From Heterobilharzia americana (lineage: Eukaryota; Platyhelminthes; Trematoda; Strigeidida; Schistosomatidae), in NCBI GenBank assembly GCA_944470555.2, contig OX104127.1, positions 50,954,934-51,018,933 of the forward strand: 64,000 bases of DNA, in the 5' to 3' direction. A program made the position numbers and the translations under genes. The notes beneath the pieces are model-generated. The model was not told the origin of the DNA and did no database searches. It saw only the letters and a list, made by a program, of their open reading frames with translations. Shown piece by piece: positions 1-10,010 of this stretch (the first letter of the stretch is position 1; every line of letters begins with the position of its first letter).

Positions 1-2
1 AT

Positions 3-263
3 GTTGCCGATGATATGAATACTCAATCATGGATTACTCATGCAGCATTGCTTATCCCAGGTCAACAGATCTGTGTTACATGTTATCCAACTTATATGCG
101 TGAAGATCTGGGCTATCGATGCACTGGATCTGGACTACCAAATATCGAAACAAGATGGCGTGCCTTACGCACATCTGATTGTCAAGGTAGATTTCGTATG
201 GTCAGTATGCCACAAAGATCGTGTACATGTGGTCGGGGTTCAGCATCTTTTGTATTTGTCTAA
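3..263 (+). CDS. Candidate 3'-terminal exon, cysteine-rich secreted-type protein (partial)
   Basis: An open frame runs from the window edge to a TAA at 261-263 and encodes about 86 residues; its true start lies upstream. The stretch is clearly richer in G+C than the AT-rich DNA that follows, as expected of an exon. The peptide has cysteines in an arrangement C-x-x-C, then single cysteines, then a final C-x-C (residues SCTCG), with a YPTY segment just after the first pair. This resembles the second half of C-terminal cystine-knot proteins (bursicon, DAN or glycoprotein-hormone-beta type), which are secreted dimeric signalling molecules. The family assignment is inference from spacing only. A second, overlapping frame is open from 40 to 435, but it shows no recognisable motif. 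A chance frame cannot be excluded. Confidence 0.33.
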   Translation, partial: VADDMNTQSWITHAALLIPGQQICVTCYPTYMREDLGYRCTGSGLPNIETRWRALRTSDCQGRFRMVSMPQRSCTCGRGSASFVFV

Positions 264-733
264 GGCGATAGATGCATTTACAAGGGCTGCACCATGTTTA
301 TTCAGTTATTCCTTCATAAATTTATTAACATTTTTACACATACATTATTACATGCATACAAATATGGAAACTTACAAGTTTATCTCAATACCTTCTATGT
401 CTGAACACGTATATATTGTAGAGTTTTGCGCATAAACAATACAAGTTATTGCGTTGTCTTTTTCTCCTGAAGGTTACGCATTTATTCAAAAGAATTATTT
501 AGTCCATTATTCTTCTACTCCTAACATGTCTGTTAATAAGCGTAGATTCTTCGATTTACATTGGTACAATGGTTTTCGAAATCTTCTCTCTTGTCATTAC
601 ACTGTCATAAGTTCCTATAGACATCATCTGATGCTTTTTATTTCGTCGTGTTTGTTCCACAGTTTTAAAACTCTGTCTGTATGCCGAATAAATATGTAAG
701 ATACTACTCATTTGAAGGAGTCACAAATCACCT
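264..733 (+). other. Possible 3' UTR and flank of the left-edge exon
   Basis: This AT-rich stretch follows the stop at 263. An AATAAA hexamer at 687-692 could serve as a polyadenylation signal, but such hexamers are common by chance in DNA of this composition. No other coding signal is seen. Confidence 0.25.
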
Positions 734-757
734 AACACACACACACACACACATTAA
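734..757. repeat. (CA)n microsatellite
   Basis: An uninterrupted run of about twelve CA dinucleotides in AT-rich sequence. A short TA run lies nearby at about 1,086-1,100. Confidence 0.9.
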
Positions 758-1524
758 AGTGACTATTTTGACGTAATTTTAGCTGTTTTTCTCTTGTTAT
801 CAGGGTTAGCAGTTTTTTTTCAAGGAGGTAACTGATAATTTTATTTACGATTTGGTTACTTGCCACTTCTTGACTTTGCACAACTTTTACTATGATTAAT
901 TACAATTATCAATGTCTGTTTATTTTAATTTACTCAAGGTCATTAGCACCGACTTGTTTTAATCATTTCGCTTAAAAGTTATTTTGACTTCAGAAAAACA
1001 ACAACAATATGACAGTTCAAGTTAATACTTAAAATAATTTCTAGCTTTGTTTAAAATTTAATAGGGACTTTTATCACAATTCAAAATATATATATATATA
1101 TTGCCTATTTTTTATTTGTTGTTTATTCTACATGTCACGCACAATTCTTAAATGTTTACTCTATCCATTTTACTGGTTACTTAATAAGTTAGAATTTTTG
1201 AACAACAAAAACATATTATCTTTTTCAAAGTAAAACTTACGATTTACTCTGACTTATTTTTTCGGTTTGTTTACATGTTCATGGGTCATTACGTACTATC
1301 CGCTATATTTGTATTTTTGTTCATTTAAACACAAAAAATGCCTATCCTGGTTACCTGAAAACATGTTTGTGTTAAGAAACATTAATTGATTTTCTAAAAT
1401 GTTCAACATGAACCTTTTATTGATGTATTGTTGACAATCACTATGCTTTTTTGTTATAAATTGTTCCACTATTTAGTGTTCAATATTACACGCACATTTA
1501 TATGCGTAACTGTTTATATTTACA

Positions 1525-1858
1525 GGCTGTTCAGGTTATATCCACCGCTATCTTCGTTTCTCTTTATGCAACTGGCTTTACTTCTGAGGCATTATTATTC
1601 TTAATGGAGGTGTTTGTTGGCGTACCTTAAGGATTATTGATTTTTATTATACTCTTGCCAGTTTTCGAGTATTTTTATTGTACTTTTTGTTTCTTAGGTG
1701 CGTATGGTTTTACAGCTTCTACAAAGGTAGACAATATTATTGCTGATACTACCAGTACTGTTATGATTGTCATTATTAATGTAATAATTAATATTTTGGA
1801 AGGTGACAATAAAAATTTTCAAAAATTAGTTTTGTTTATCAAGTTACGTATCACCTGA
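1525..1858 (+). other. Hydrophobic exon-like open frames, unrecognised
   Basis: A pyrimidine-rich tract ending in TTTACAG (about 1,519-1,525) precedes an open frame of about 34 codons that ends in TAA at 1,627-1,629. Its predicted peptide is strongly hydrophobic and could be a membrane segment. A second frame at 1,637-1,858 (73 codons) contains an internal acceptor-like CTTAG. I recognise no family and cannot assign donor sites. Low-complexity AT-rich DNA often gives hydrophobic frames by chance, so this is only a candidate. The flanks 760-1,520 and 1,860-2,037 are AT-rich with nothing recognised. Confidence 0.15.
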
Positions 1859-2037
1859 GTCTTGGGTACATTTCTTCTATCAAAATATGACGGCATTTGG
1901 AATTGAGCGACTAACAGTATTCCTGAACCAGCTGAAGACATGGGACATTTATGCCGTCATTACTTAACCTATGCATATTATTCTCCAAAAAAGAAAGGAC
2001 ATAAACCAATTTAGGGAGGAAAATTTTCTTTCTTACC

Positions 2038-2264
2038 AATCATTTTCAGCAGCTATATAATCCTCGCCTTTTAGTAATAACAAACAAACAGATGAGTATA
2101 TCACTGGCTAATAGGTCAACACCAGGTCATCAAGATGGAATGATCTAGGGTGAGATAGTGGATCGATTGTAGAGTTAGAAATGGGTTGCGTAATCAAGTG
2201 TGTGTATGCAGAAGATTGACGTGATGACTAATAGATTGAAAAATATAAACAAGTCAAAAATAAT
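2038..2264 (+). repeat. Outer inverted repeat, left arm (227 bp)
   Basis: The segment is the reverse complement of 5,172-5,398. I found no mismatch by eye and no indel, since the coordinate sum is constant at 7,436. It encloses the Penelope-like relic, an inner inverted repeat and SINE-C copies. It may be the outer terminal repeat of the PLE or an independent fold-back. The near-identity contrasts with the decayed PLE coding region inside, so the arms are recent or were homogenised by conversion. Confidence 0.9.
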
Positions 2265-2302
2265 TATGTTAATTATATTTCAATGACATTAATAGAACTT
2301 TG

Positions 2303-2363
2303 AGTGGCTCATTTTCCGGCTTTGTCATCAGCTAAGACACGGGAAAGCTCGAAAATGGGCCAC
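2303..2363. repeat. Imperfect hairpin between outer and inner repeats
   Basis: GTGGCTCATTTTC at the left end pairs with GAAAATGGGCCAC at the right end, with only one non-Watson-Crick position in 13. Pairing continues imperfectly inward (CCGGCTTT against AAAGCTCG). On the minus strand the apical part contains CTGATGA followed a few bases later by GGAAAA, the order of a hammerhead core. The predicted stem II is poor, so function is doubtful. Hammerhead motifs are known in the terminal regions of some PLEs, which is why the site is listed. Confidence 0.5.
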
Positions 2364-2442
2364 TTCAAGAAATAATCTCGGAACTTTATTTTTATAAAAG
2401 GTATATTGCCGATGCTTTTATTATTTATGATGAATTTATACT

Positions 2443-2615
2443 AGAAGACGAAGATTATTTGAAACATGTGGTGTATTCGCACAATACATTTCGAACAGTC
2501 TGATCACACACACATTTACTTGTCAAGTGAATTTATATATGAAAATGAAAGGATAAAGGTCAAATATGTTATAATCACATAAGGACTACCAAGGTAAAAT
2601 GAGTGAAACAACAAA
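2443..2615 (+). repeat. Inner inverted repeat, left arm (PLE terminal repeat)
   Basis: The segment is the reverse complement of 4,032-4,240 and ends close to the PLE coding relic. It lacks a 36-bp block that is present in the right arm, lying inside 4,080-4,120. PLEs typically carry LTR-like terminal repeats in direct or inverted orientation, so these arms are most simply the element's terminal repeats. Confidence 0.8.
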
Positions 2616-2639
2616 GTATTTTTCCGCGCTTGACGGAGG

Positions 2640-4061
2640 CTAAGTTTTACGAATCTATAAGGACCTCCAAAACATCATAATCCACTATGCCCAATATTGT
2701 CAATGTCTCAGTCTCCAACACAAATTAGCAAAATGGTAAACAGAAATACTGAGCCCGAATGGGATTGTTTTGTGTAAGTATTCATTGAAAGATACTTCTG
2801 AATTTGTTGATTGTCTTTCTGATATGAATATCAGAGGCAAGAAAGTGTATTCTTTGGATATCAACTCTTTATTTACTAATATATCCCTAAAGAAGATAGT
2901 TAACATTCCTTTCGATTATTTATCCTCCAATTATCCTTCCTGCTCGATCTCCAATGTATTTGAAAGAGCTACTTCTTTCGTACACCGATAAAGTTCATTT
3001 CACTTTCGAAGGTGAACACTTTCTGTAAATTGATGGTGTTGCTATGGGGAGTCTATAATGACCGTTATTAGCAGATGTATATATGTCACATATTGAACTA
3101 ATCAGTAATGTCACATTCTATAGAAGGTATGTTGATGATGTCATTGTAGTATGTGATACAGGTGAGGATGTCCGGGATTTATTAAAAAGGTTTAATGGCG
3201 TACAAGATCATATCAGCCTAACGTGGGAAGAAAAAAATGACCATCAACTTGCATTTCTTGATATACTCTTGTATTGGAGGGAAGACATATCTATCACACG
3301 ATCAATATATAGAAAGCCTACTTGGACAGGATAGCACTCGAGTTTTTACAACTTTTGTTGAATGAAATATAAGAGAGGCTTAGTAAGATACTTATTCAAT
3401 AAGATCCAGCCTATTTGTGTATTTGATACAAAAGATGATGAGAGACAATTTCTGACAGACACACTTAATAGAAAAGGATATCCATCACAGTTCGTGAACC
3501 GTTGTAGAAAACAGCTAACCCCGAAGCCTATAATTTCCTCGGTCCCGAAGAAGGGTATATTTCTTAAAGTTATGTATAGAGGAGAAATGAGTAGTATGAT
3601 ATTGAAATAGCGATTAAATTCTGTTCACAGTAAAGTATACTGTGCGACTAAGTTTATCATTGTTGAGATAACAAAAAACCTGCTTCGCCACTAACCTCAA
3701 CCTGGCATAAATGATTATGTCACATCCCATTGTGTTTACTAATTTACGTGTATGTGTGGGTATACTTACATATGGTGCAGTAATCGTTCAATGCAGACTA
3801 AGGCGGGTGAAGATACGCCTAAGTGGCTTGAAAAGCAATTTAACTTTGAAAAGTCCAGGTGACAGGCATCCATATTCATCTACAGCAAACTATATCATCG
3901 AAATGAATCCTAACGCTATCACAAAAACAGCATTCAACGTATTATATAGGAACAGTCAGGGGCGCATACTGAAATTTCCTGAAGCGTTAGCCATTCATAA
4001 ACTTAAGCCCTCACTGTTTGTACGTAGGCAATTTGTTGTTTCACTCATTTTACCTTGGTAG
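2640..4061 (+). mobile_element. Penelope-like element relic 1 (RT plus GIY-YIG)
   Basis: Frames broken by stops and shifts encode a PLE polyprotein. The order is an N-terminal LPKHHNP-like segment (about 2,665), RT motif A as SLDINSLFTNI (about 2,851-2,883), an IDGVAMGS-like motif (about 3,031-3,052), the YVDD catalytic box (about 3,127-3,141), then FLDI and IYRKPTWTG (about 3,257-3,331). A connector follows at 3,362-3,610. A GIY-YIG endonuclease starts with HCVY, FTC and CG-TYI-like residues (about 3,725-3,775), with the second glycine changed to W. The C-terminal ALAI-KLKPSL and VVSL--PW residues end at 4,061. PLEs move by target-primed reverse transcription using the nicking endonuclease. 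This copy has several stops and cannot be active. Confidence 0.88.
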
Positions 4062-4240
4062 TCCTTATGTGATTATAACACGAAGACTAGTGTCACAACC
4101 TCTTTCATATTCATCATATTTGACCTTTTTCCTTTCATTTTCATATATAAATTCACTTGACAAGTAAATGTGTGTGTGATCAGACTGTTCGAAATGTATT
4201 GTGCGAATACACCACATGTTTCAAATAATCTTCGTCTTCT
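4032..4240 (+). repeat. Inner inverted repeat, right arm (PLE terminal repeat)
   Basis: The arm is the reverse complement of 2,443-2,615 with an extra block of about 36 bp. It overlaps the last codons of the PLE C-terminus, which places the repeat at the element's 3' end. Confidence 0.8.
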
Positions 4241-4690
4241 GATAACCTTATCGGAATACTAATTATGATTTGCTCTACAAGAGCAGATATACTGAAGACT
4301 ATACATGGATATAGTCCAAAGTGGCAATTTTTCCTTCATATTACCTTGAATCAACTGTTTGCTGGAGGAGTAATTTCGCAGTTCGGTGGCATAAAACGTT
4401 TTTCTGAAGGCTGAGGAGACAGGATTCTTTAGTATTTCTTCTGCGTTGTCCCTTTGAATTTAATGGTCATGAATCATGTCTCCCTAAGAACACTTAGAAC
4501 TTGTTCTTGCCATTATTTCGGTTTCTTGTTTTTTTTCCGATGAACTTTTGGGGATAGCCACTTTATAGAAGTACTTTCAAAAGGCAATCCAACTCATCGT
4601 TCAATGTCTCACTTATCCGTTTTCTTCTTATCCTGATGCATAGTGAATGAATAAGGTTCCCACATATTAACCATATTACCCCCAATTTAC
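4241..4690. other. Unassigned stretch inside the PLE nest
   Basis: Between the inner right arm and the SINE-C copy I see no coding region, RNA gene or known repeat. It could be flanking PLE untranslated sequence. Confidence 0.3.
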
Positions 4691-4708
4691 CGTTGAAATT
4701 TTCATTAC

Positions 4709-5130
4709 AAATATGATCGATAGAATTCGGTCTGCACTCAGGACTAGACAACATGAAATTCGTTGCACTCCCGTGACCAATCGATACATGTAAGCCAGTC
4801 CTACAGGAGGTCAATCGCGGCCCGAATAGCTCAGTGGTGAAGTTGCTGACTACAACACTGGGTGGCGTGGGTTCAAATCTCAGGCAGAACATCAGTTCCG
4901 TCGAGGATGCAGATACGCCTTGCTGACGAATGCCAAAAAGCACGAAACCTAGGTCAGGCAGGGCTTCCTACCGATTGCCTCCAACCAACTAACATCTACT
5001 AATGTGCACCGCGATGCTGTGCTTCCTATCTTGGTTGCCACATTGCAAATATGATCGATAGGGTTCGGTCTGAACTCAGGATTAGACAACATGGAACTGG
5101 TTGCACTCCCGTGACCAATCAATACGAAAT
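4709..5130 (+). mobile_element. Hammerhead SINE family C, partial dimer
   Basis: A tRNA-like head (CCGAATAGCTCAGTGG as A box, GGGTTCAAATC as B box, about 4,822-4,880) is followed by a hammerhead core and a family-C tail ending near 5,130. The same tail sequence (beginning CAAATATGATCGATAG) also stands immediately upstream at 4,709-4,810, so tail, head and tail are in tandem with a period of about 335 bp. This is close to the monomer size of the Sm-alpha satellite family. The two tails differ at several positions. Confidence 0.8.
4915..4965 (+). ncRNA. Hammerhead ribozyme, family C type
   Basis: The core CTGACGA is at 4,923-4,929 and GAAA at 4,944-4,947. Stem II is TGC/GCA closing a CAAAAA loop, with an A-C mismatch at the junction. 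The palindrome CCTAGG forms a minimal stem III and GTC at 4,953-4,955 is the expected cleavage triplet. The upstream GCCTTG can pair with CAGGGC downstream as stem I, but an AGG insertion separates them from the cleavage site here. The layout is type I hammerhead. The core is intact; activity is uncertain. Confidence 0.7.
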
Positions 5131-5171
5131 TTCATAATACTTTTCTGAGTTTGTTGATAAAACTTAGTATG

Positions 5172-5398
5172 ATTATTTTTGACTTGTTTATATTTTTCAA
5201 TCTATTAGTCATCACGTCAATCTTCTGCATACACACACTTGATTACGCAACCCATTTCTAACTCTACAATCGATCCACTATCTCACCCTAGATCATTCCA
5301 TCTTGATGACCTGGTGTTGACCTATTAGCCAGTGATATACTCATCTGTTTGTTTGTTATTACTAAAAGGCGAGGATTATATAGCTGCTGAAAATGATT
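5172..5398 (+). repeat. Outer inverted repeat, right arm (227 bp)
   Basis: Partner of 2,038-2,264, apparently identical in reverse complement. See the left arm for interpretation. Confidence 0.9.
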
Positions 5399-5399
5399 A

Positions 5400-6950
5400 G
5401 TCAGTAAGAAAGTTTTCTTCGCTGAATTAATTTGTCTCTGAATGTGTCAGTCGGAGTTTTTCCTGCTGCCGAGAGGTAATAGTTGCTAAGACAACATAAT
5501 TCGACAGCTGCTATAATATTCTCTAATCATCTTCTTTTGTTTTACCTCTGAATTCAAAGAGTAACTCTCGAGGTCAATCTACCAACTACTGAAATAACCA
5601 ATTAGATTTCTTATTTCAATAAAAGGAAACCTGCTTTTTCAAACGAAACAAAGGTATCTGATTTGTCATTCTAGTTGATGTTAGGCTAGCCTTTAGAGTC
5701 ATTTCAATTTAAATAAGACAGTCACTTGTGATCTAGAATGGACATTTAGTCTTACCGAAAGGCCTGACCGTATTAAAAGATGAAAAATATCTTAGGAGGT
5801 GAATTATTGTGAACAGTCGTTGACGTTGATGATGGTGATGATGAAGATAGTTTCAAAGTCAAAAATGGGAAACAGGATGAGTGACTTTAAAGACAAACCT
5901 ATAAACAACTGAAATTAAGCAGTTCAACTTCTCTGTTGCATGAAAATCTGCCTTTCTAGCGGAAATGAAGAAACCTAGTTTATTATTTCAGTCGTTGCTA
6001 GCATGGCCTTCGAAGTCACCACAGGCTCACATTAGAGAGGAATTACAGTTTCTGTTAGATTTTGACTTGTGAAACAGGATCATATTATTGGGGACGTGGT
6101 GCACTATACACCATCTATGCTATAGAGATATAAACTGAAGTACAACTTATTGTAGACAGATCCCATGATACACTGACAAGTGATGAGAAAACGTTAGCCC
6201 ATTAAACAGGCTACGTTGATTCATTGTTGTTTGGATGAAAAGGAATGCAATGAACTATCCAAGTGTTATAACTGACTTGATTGCGACTAGCTGGTGATTT
6301 CAGGAAGTGCATTACGTCCTAGTTATGACTCATTAGCTGGATACGCCTTCACCCCAGTGAGTAATATTGTCCCCAATCAAACACAAACGCAGCACCAAGT
6401 CAGTTGTAACGATAAATATTTAAGCAATATCAAGACATCTGCATGGGTGCTTATATGCCAATGCAGGTAGATCATTTTGATCCAGTATAACAGTGGGGAA
6501 TTCCAAGTACATCAGCAAACATTCGAGTGTTGATCTCTAGATGCTAACACTACATTTTCCGATAATAGGCAAAAGACGTGCTGCGTATTTTTTCTCTAGC
6601 ATGCTTATGTCTTCTCGTCTTTAACAGCCAGACATTCGAACTTTGAAGTTTTCTGAAAGTCATGCTGAAAAACTTGAAGTTTGTTGGATGTATCCGTCTA
6701 TACAAATTCACATGTATGTAGATCCAGTAAGTGTGGTATACAGACGGGAAATTAAAGCTAAGCACATTGTTGTACATTGTATAATTGAATCATTTTCCAT
6801 ACCTTCTATTGTTTTGTATGAGACAACAATGACAATATTATCCTGACTGTAGAAAGGCGGCAGCAGAGGTTGAATACCTACAATGATGAACCAGGTTAAC
6901 CTGATGTTGTTATGATACTTGTAATTTTCCCGTTGTTATACAGGTCCTAA
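5400..6950. other. No recognisable gene
   Basis: This is AT-rich DNA with only short frames (the longest is 75 codons, at 6,550-6,777) and no motif I recognise. No repeat shared with the rest of the window was noticed. Confidence 0.5.
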
Positions 6951-6954
6951 TTGC

Positions 6955-7285
6955 TCGACCTCTGCTGTTAGCAGATAGGCCACTATGCGGATATCTCGAC
7001 GCTGCCGGATATTCATGATGTTATATTCATGTCGGTGACTAGCGAAGGGATCCGAGATATGGGTTTCGTCCTATTCGGGACTCGTCAGTAGGATGTACCT
7101 GCATCTCAGTGGGTGGTATTGTTCCCACTCAGGCTCGAACCCAGCATACATCCCTCCAAATGCCAACATGTTGTCCATTATGCCACTTCTTCTGCAATGG
7201 GTATGAGTTGATGTGTTGGTATATCCAGTTGACGAGTCCCAAACAGGATGAAATGCGCCTCTTGAATTACTCTGCTAGTCACCAA
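6955..7285 (-). mobile_element. Hammerhead SINE family A (Sm-alpha-like), plus an opposed fragment
   Basis: In minus orientation there is a head-tail segment (CTATGCGGATATCTCGA), a hammerhead at about 7,045-7,100, then the tRNA-like part with a GGCTCGAACCC box (complement of a B box). From about 7,213 a second fragment lies in plus orientation with its own hammerhead region (core C changed to T: TTGACGA). The two fragments therefore form an inverted pair of the same family. Confidence 0.8.
7045..7105 (-). ncRNA. Hammerhead ribozyme, family A
   Basis: On the minus strand CTGACGA (complement of 7,082-7,088) is followed by the stem II GTCC/GGAC around a CGAATA loop, then GAAA (complement of 7,074-7,077) and an ATC cleavage triplet. 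Stem I arms ATCCTA and TCGGAT pair with one mismatch. Stem III is short, as in Sm-alpha. All core residues are present. Confidence 0.78.
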
Positions 7286-7509
7286 CATGCATATAAAAGG
7301 TTCACTTGAGTTCGTTACTTGCGTGCGATAAATCTGAACAGATGAAATTCATAATTAAAGGTACAATAATGAATTTATTACAATGGTATACCAATAGTAC
7401 GTTTCAGAAGTTGAGGAAACGACTCGGAAAAGATGATTCGTCCTACCATTTTTAGGTATAGTATATGAGCGATTTAAGAAAGACATTTATGAAAGCACAC
7501 AGACTATTC

Positions 7510-7805
7510 ACTGAGAAATAACCAACTTCATGTTATCTAGCCGTAAGTGCTGATCGAGTCCCATCAATCATTTTGTAATGTGGCCACCAGGCTAAGGGGA
7601 CCGGTATTGCAGTGCACTGAGAAAGATGTTAATTGGACGAAGGAGATCAACAGGAAGCCTCGCTTGATCTAAATAGATTTCGTGCTGGTTGACACTCGTC
7701 AGTAAGGCGGATATACGGCCTCAAGGAAACTGATGTCACTGTACGATTCGAACTGGACCAATCAGTGCTACAATCTAAAACATTACCACTGAACTATTCG
7801 GGCCT
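7510..7805 (-). mobile_element. Hammerhead SINE family C, minus copy
   Basis: The copy contains the tail, a hammerhead at 7,665-7,710 and a tRNA-like head ending at the GCCCGAATAG complement near 7,805. It directly abuts an opposite-strand family-C copy at 7,806, so the pair is head to head. Confidence 0.75.
7660..7712 (-). ncRNA. Hammerhead ribozyme, family C, intact core
   Basis: On the minus strand CTGACGA (complement of 7,696-7,702) and GAAA (complement of 7,678-7,681) flank a four-base-pair stem II (GTGT/GCAC). Stem III is TCTA/TAGA with a two-base loop, followed by an ATC triplet. Stem I is only partly paired. Confidence 0.68.
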
Positions 7806-8110
7806 CCAACCAACTGAAATGTTTCTGAGTGCACCACGATGCCTAGCCTAGAGACCATATCACAATGTGATCGATATAATTTACTCAGCACTTAGGAAGT
7901 TGGTTACCCTCCAGTTACCAACCAATGTTCTCAGTCTGGTCCTAGAGGGGGTCAATCGCGGCTTGAATAGCTGAGTGATGAGGTTTCGAATCTCAGGTGG
8001 GAGACCAGTTCCGTCTAGGATACATACACGCCGTGCTGAAAAGTGCCAAAAAGCATGAATCCTAGGTGGAATACAGTTTCCTGCCAGTTGCCTCCATCCA
8101 ATTAACTTAT
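7806..8110 (+). mobile_element. Hammerhead SINE family C, plus copy, degenerate
   Basis: The segment holds the tail (about 7,820-7,940), then a tRNA-like GGCTTGAATAGCTGAGTG head (about 7,962) and a decayed hammerhead region (CTGAAAA and GCATGAATCC at about 8,037-8,075). It ends with the family-C CCTCCATCCAATTA segment. Confidence 0.7.
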
Positions 8111-8629
8111 TTATGACAGTCCTGAAAGCACTCACAGCTTAGCTACGTCATGCCACTCCTCCTGAAGGTATCTTTCTATCACAGCTGTCTACCGTCAGAG
8201 ACTTCTTGCTGTAAATTACGCTAATTTTTACCCTCATGATCATCTTAAAAAACTGAAATATTGAAGAGGGCAACAAAGCCAATGCAAGAGACTTGTAAAT
8301 TTCAAAATGAAACCTACTTATCGCATAATTTGAGAAGACTACACAAATTCTGATTGACTTCAACTGAAAAAAACTTATTGACTGCAACGCACCATTTGAA
8401 ATCTGTTTATGATACTTCTGTTTATTTATTCATAGGACCGATTAGGTTGCTTATCTTTAAGTAATATGCATTCGCGTATTAGCGAATAATATTCTATCAG
8501 GCTTCCTTGAAAATGCAGTTGTTTAGCTAATCAGTCGATTTGATAACGCATAGATTTGAGGATCATTACAACAACAAAACTAGTATAGCCAAAAAATTAT
8601 CATATTACATTTTCTGCCCATTATAGATC
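8111..8629. other. No recognisable feature
   Basis: AT-rich sequence. The open frame at 8,148-8,387 on the minus strand has no recognisable motif. Confidence 0.4.
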
Positions 8630-9250
8630 CGATAACCTGGTTAACCAGTTCACTAGTTACTAGCCGGTCCTAAACCCGGATAAAGAGGGAAGGTTGGGCA
8701 AAGGGCTAGCAACCCTACCCCGTAAAACTAATCCAACCGCTTAACAAACTTCAAAGCACAAACAAAATTTAAAAAATAAAAACAAAACTATTCTCCACTG
8801 GAATCGGAGCGACGAAATGACGCCGGTTGGTGAAAGACTTCGGGAAGCCGATTGACCGATGAGTCTCCTCTCTCTCGATGAAAGCGAAAGTAAATGTGGG
8901 GACATGGAATGTCCTCACAATTTTCGAAGCTGCGTGGCAAGGCAGCCCAGATTGCCAAAGAGATGAGAAGGTATAGCATGGAAGTGTTGGCCTGGAAATC
9001 TGCGAAAGCAGATGGAGTGGAAGTGGACTCTCAAAACTCTTAACTGGGGAGTCAATAATCTACTCCGATATTGTCACCCAAACGACAGCTACGAGCAGCC
9101 TGAGTTTTGGAGTGGCTATTATGATGTCCCCAAGAGCATCGAGGGCTCTCTCTCATGCAGTGGGAACCAATCTCCTCTCCGATCAGGATCATGACAGCAA
9201 GGTTCAACTCAGAATTAGGGAAAGTCACAATCATACAATGCTACGCTTCG
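8630..9250 (+). mobile_element. RTE-clade (SR2-like) LINE, 5' end with endonuclease fragment
   Basis: A G+C-richer leader (about 8,640-8,870) precedes an apurinic endonuclease domain that begins KAKVNVGTWNVLT (from about 8,881), typical of RTE elements. Further endonuclease segments (a TGSG-like motif, GVAIMMSP) follow through a frameshift to about 9,240. Homology stops near 9,250, so the copy is 3'-truncated. The endonuclease would nick target DNA to prime reverse transcription. Frameshifts and truncation make it inactive. Confidence 0.8.
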
Positions 9251-9339
9251 CACCTACAAAGAATGCAGGAATTGGAAAGTTGTAGTTTACACTTTCAAAT
9301 GACACCGTTTTAGAGTTATTCTCTTAGTGATGGTTAGCA

Positions 9340-9500
9340 ACGAAACCCAGTGTAGGTGTTATTCATCAATCGGATATACTTAATTCCAGTGGGTGATGGT
9401 GTCCTGAATGAGACCCGAACTCAGCATTCACCGCTTCAAACGCCACATCCCTATGCTGGGCCAATGAGTCATGGGAACCATCTTTTTGCAGCGAATGTCA
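9340..9500 (-). mobile_element. SINE family A fragment
   Basis: The tRNA-like portion is visible as complements of the family-A promoter boxes (CCAGTGGGTG, GACCCGAACTCAGCA, GCTTCAAACGCCA). The hammerhead part is not recognisable. Confidence 0.6.
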
Positions 9501-9830
9501 TGAAGAGCTGAGTATTCCTCTGACTGAATGCTTATTCTCGTCAAATAATCAGTATTAGAGAAAACGAAGAGAACGGAGTACATTAAAAAATGAAGAAAGT
9601 TTGATCATAATTACATGAGACTTCGCTTACGCCGAAGTTATTTAAAAAGCAAATACGCTTCTGCACAAGAAAGATATTTCAACGCTTAATAAATAAAAGC
9701 CATTCTTAAGACTCAATTGGAACTCATGATGACATATGGGTGCCTCATGTAACTGGAACTCTGGATGTCTTTGATGATATGAATGAATAATCCTGAATTT
9801 TTACAAGATGCAATTAAGTTATAATCACTG
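9501..9830. other. No recognisable feature
   Basis: AT-rich DNA without a coding signal or a repeat I can match to the rest of the window. Confidence 0.4.
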
Positions 9831-9831
9831 A

Positions 9832-10010
9832 AAAGTTATCAATTTGGTAGTTGATTGAAAGCGGCCAGCAGGAAACCCTAGAACTAGGTTTCGTGTTGAT
9901 TGGCTGTTGTCAGCCCCCAATTGATAGTTACTAACTTTACATGGTGGTCCGACTTGTATATCACAATAGCTCGACCAGCTATACTGATGAAATAGTTGTC
10001 CCCTCAAGTT
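9832..10010 (-). mobile_element. SINE family C fragment with decayed hammerhead
   Basis: The minus strand shows the family-C motif GAAACCTAG followed by a CTAGGGTTTCCTG segment, and an altered CTGACAA core. The tRNA head is not recognisable. Confidence 0.6.

Noticed and set aside
40..435. 131-codon plus-strand frame overlapping the left-edge exon
   Set aside because: It shows no motif, and its second half is AT-rich sequence. The cysteine-rich frame at 3-263 has better support.
3127..3141. YVDD box suggesting a retrovirus or LTR retrotransposon
   Set aside because: The SLDINSLFTNI motif, the KPTWTG segment and the downstream GIY-YIG domain identify a Penelope-like element instead.
4822..4880. 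tRNA gene
   Set aside because: A and B boxes are present, but acceptor and anticodon stems do not form and the sequence continues into a SINE.
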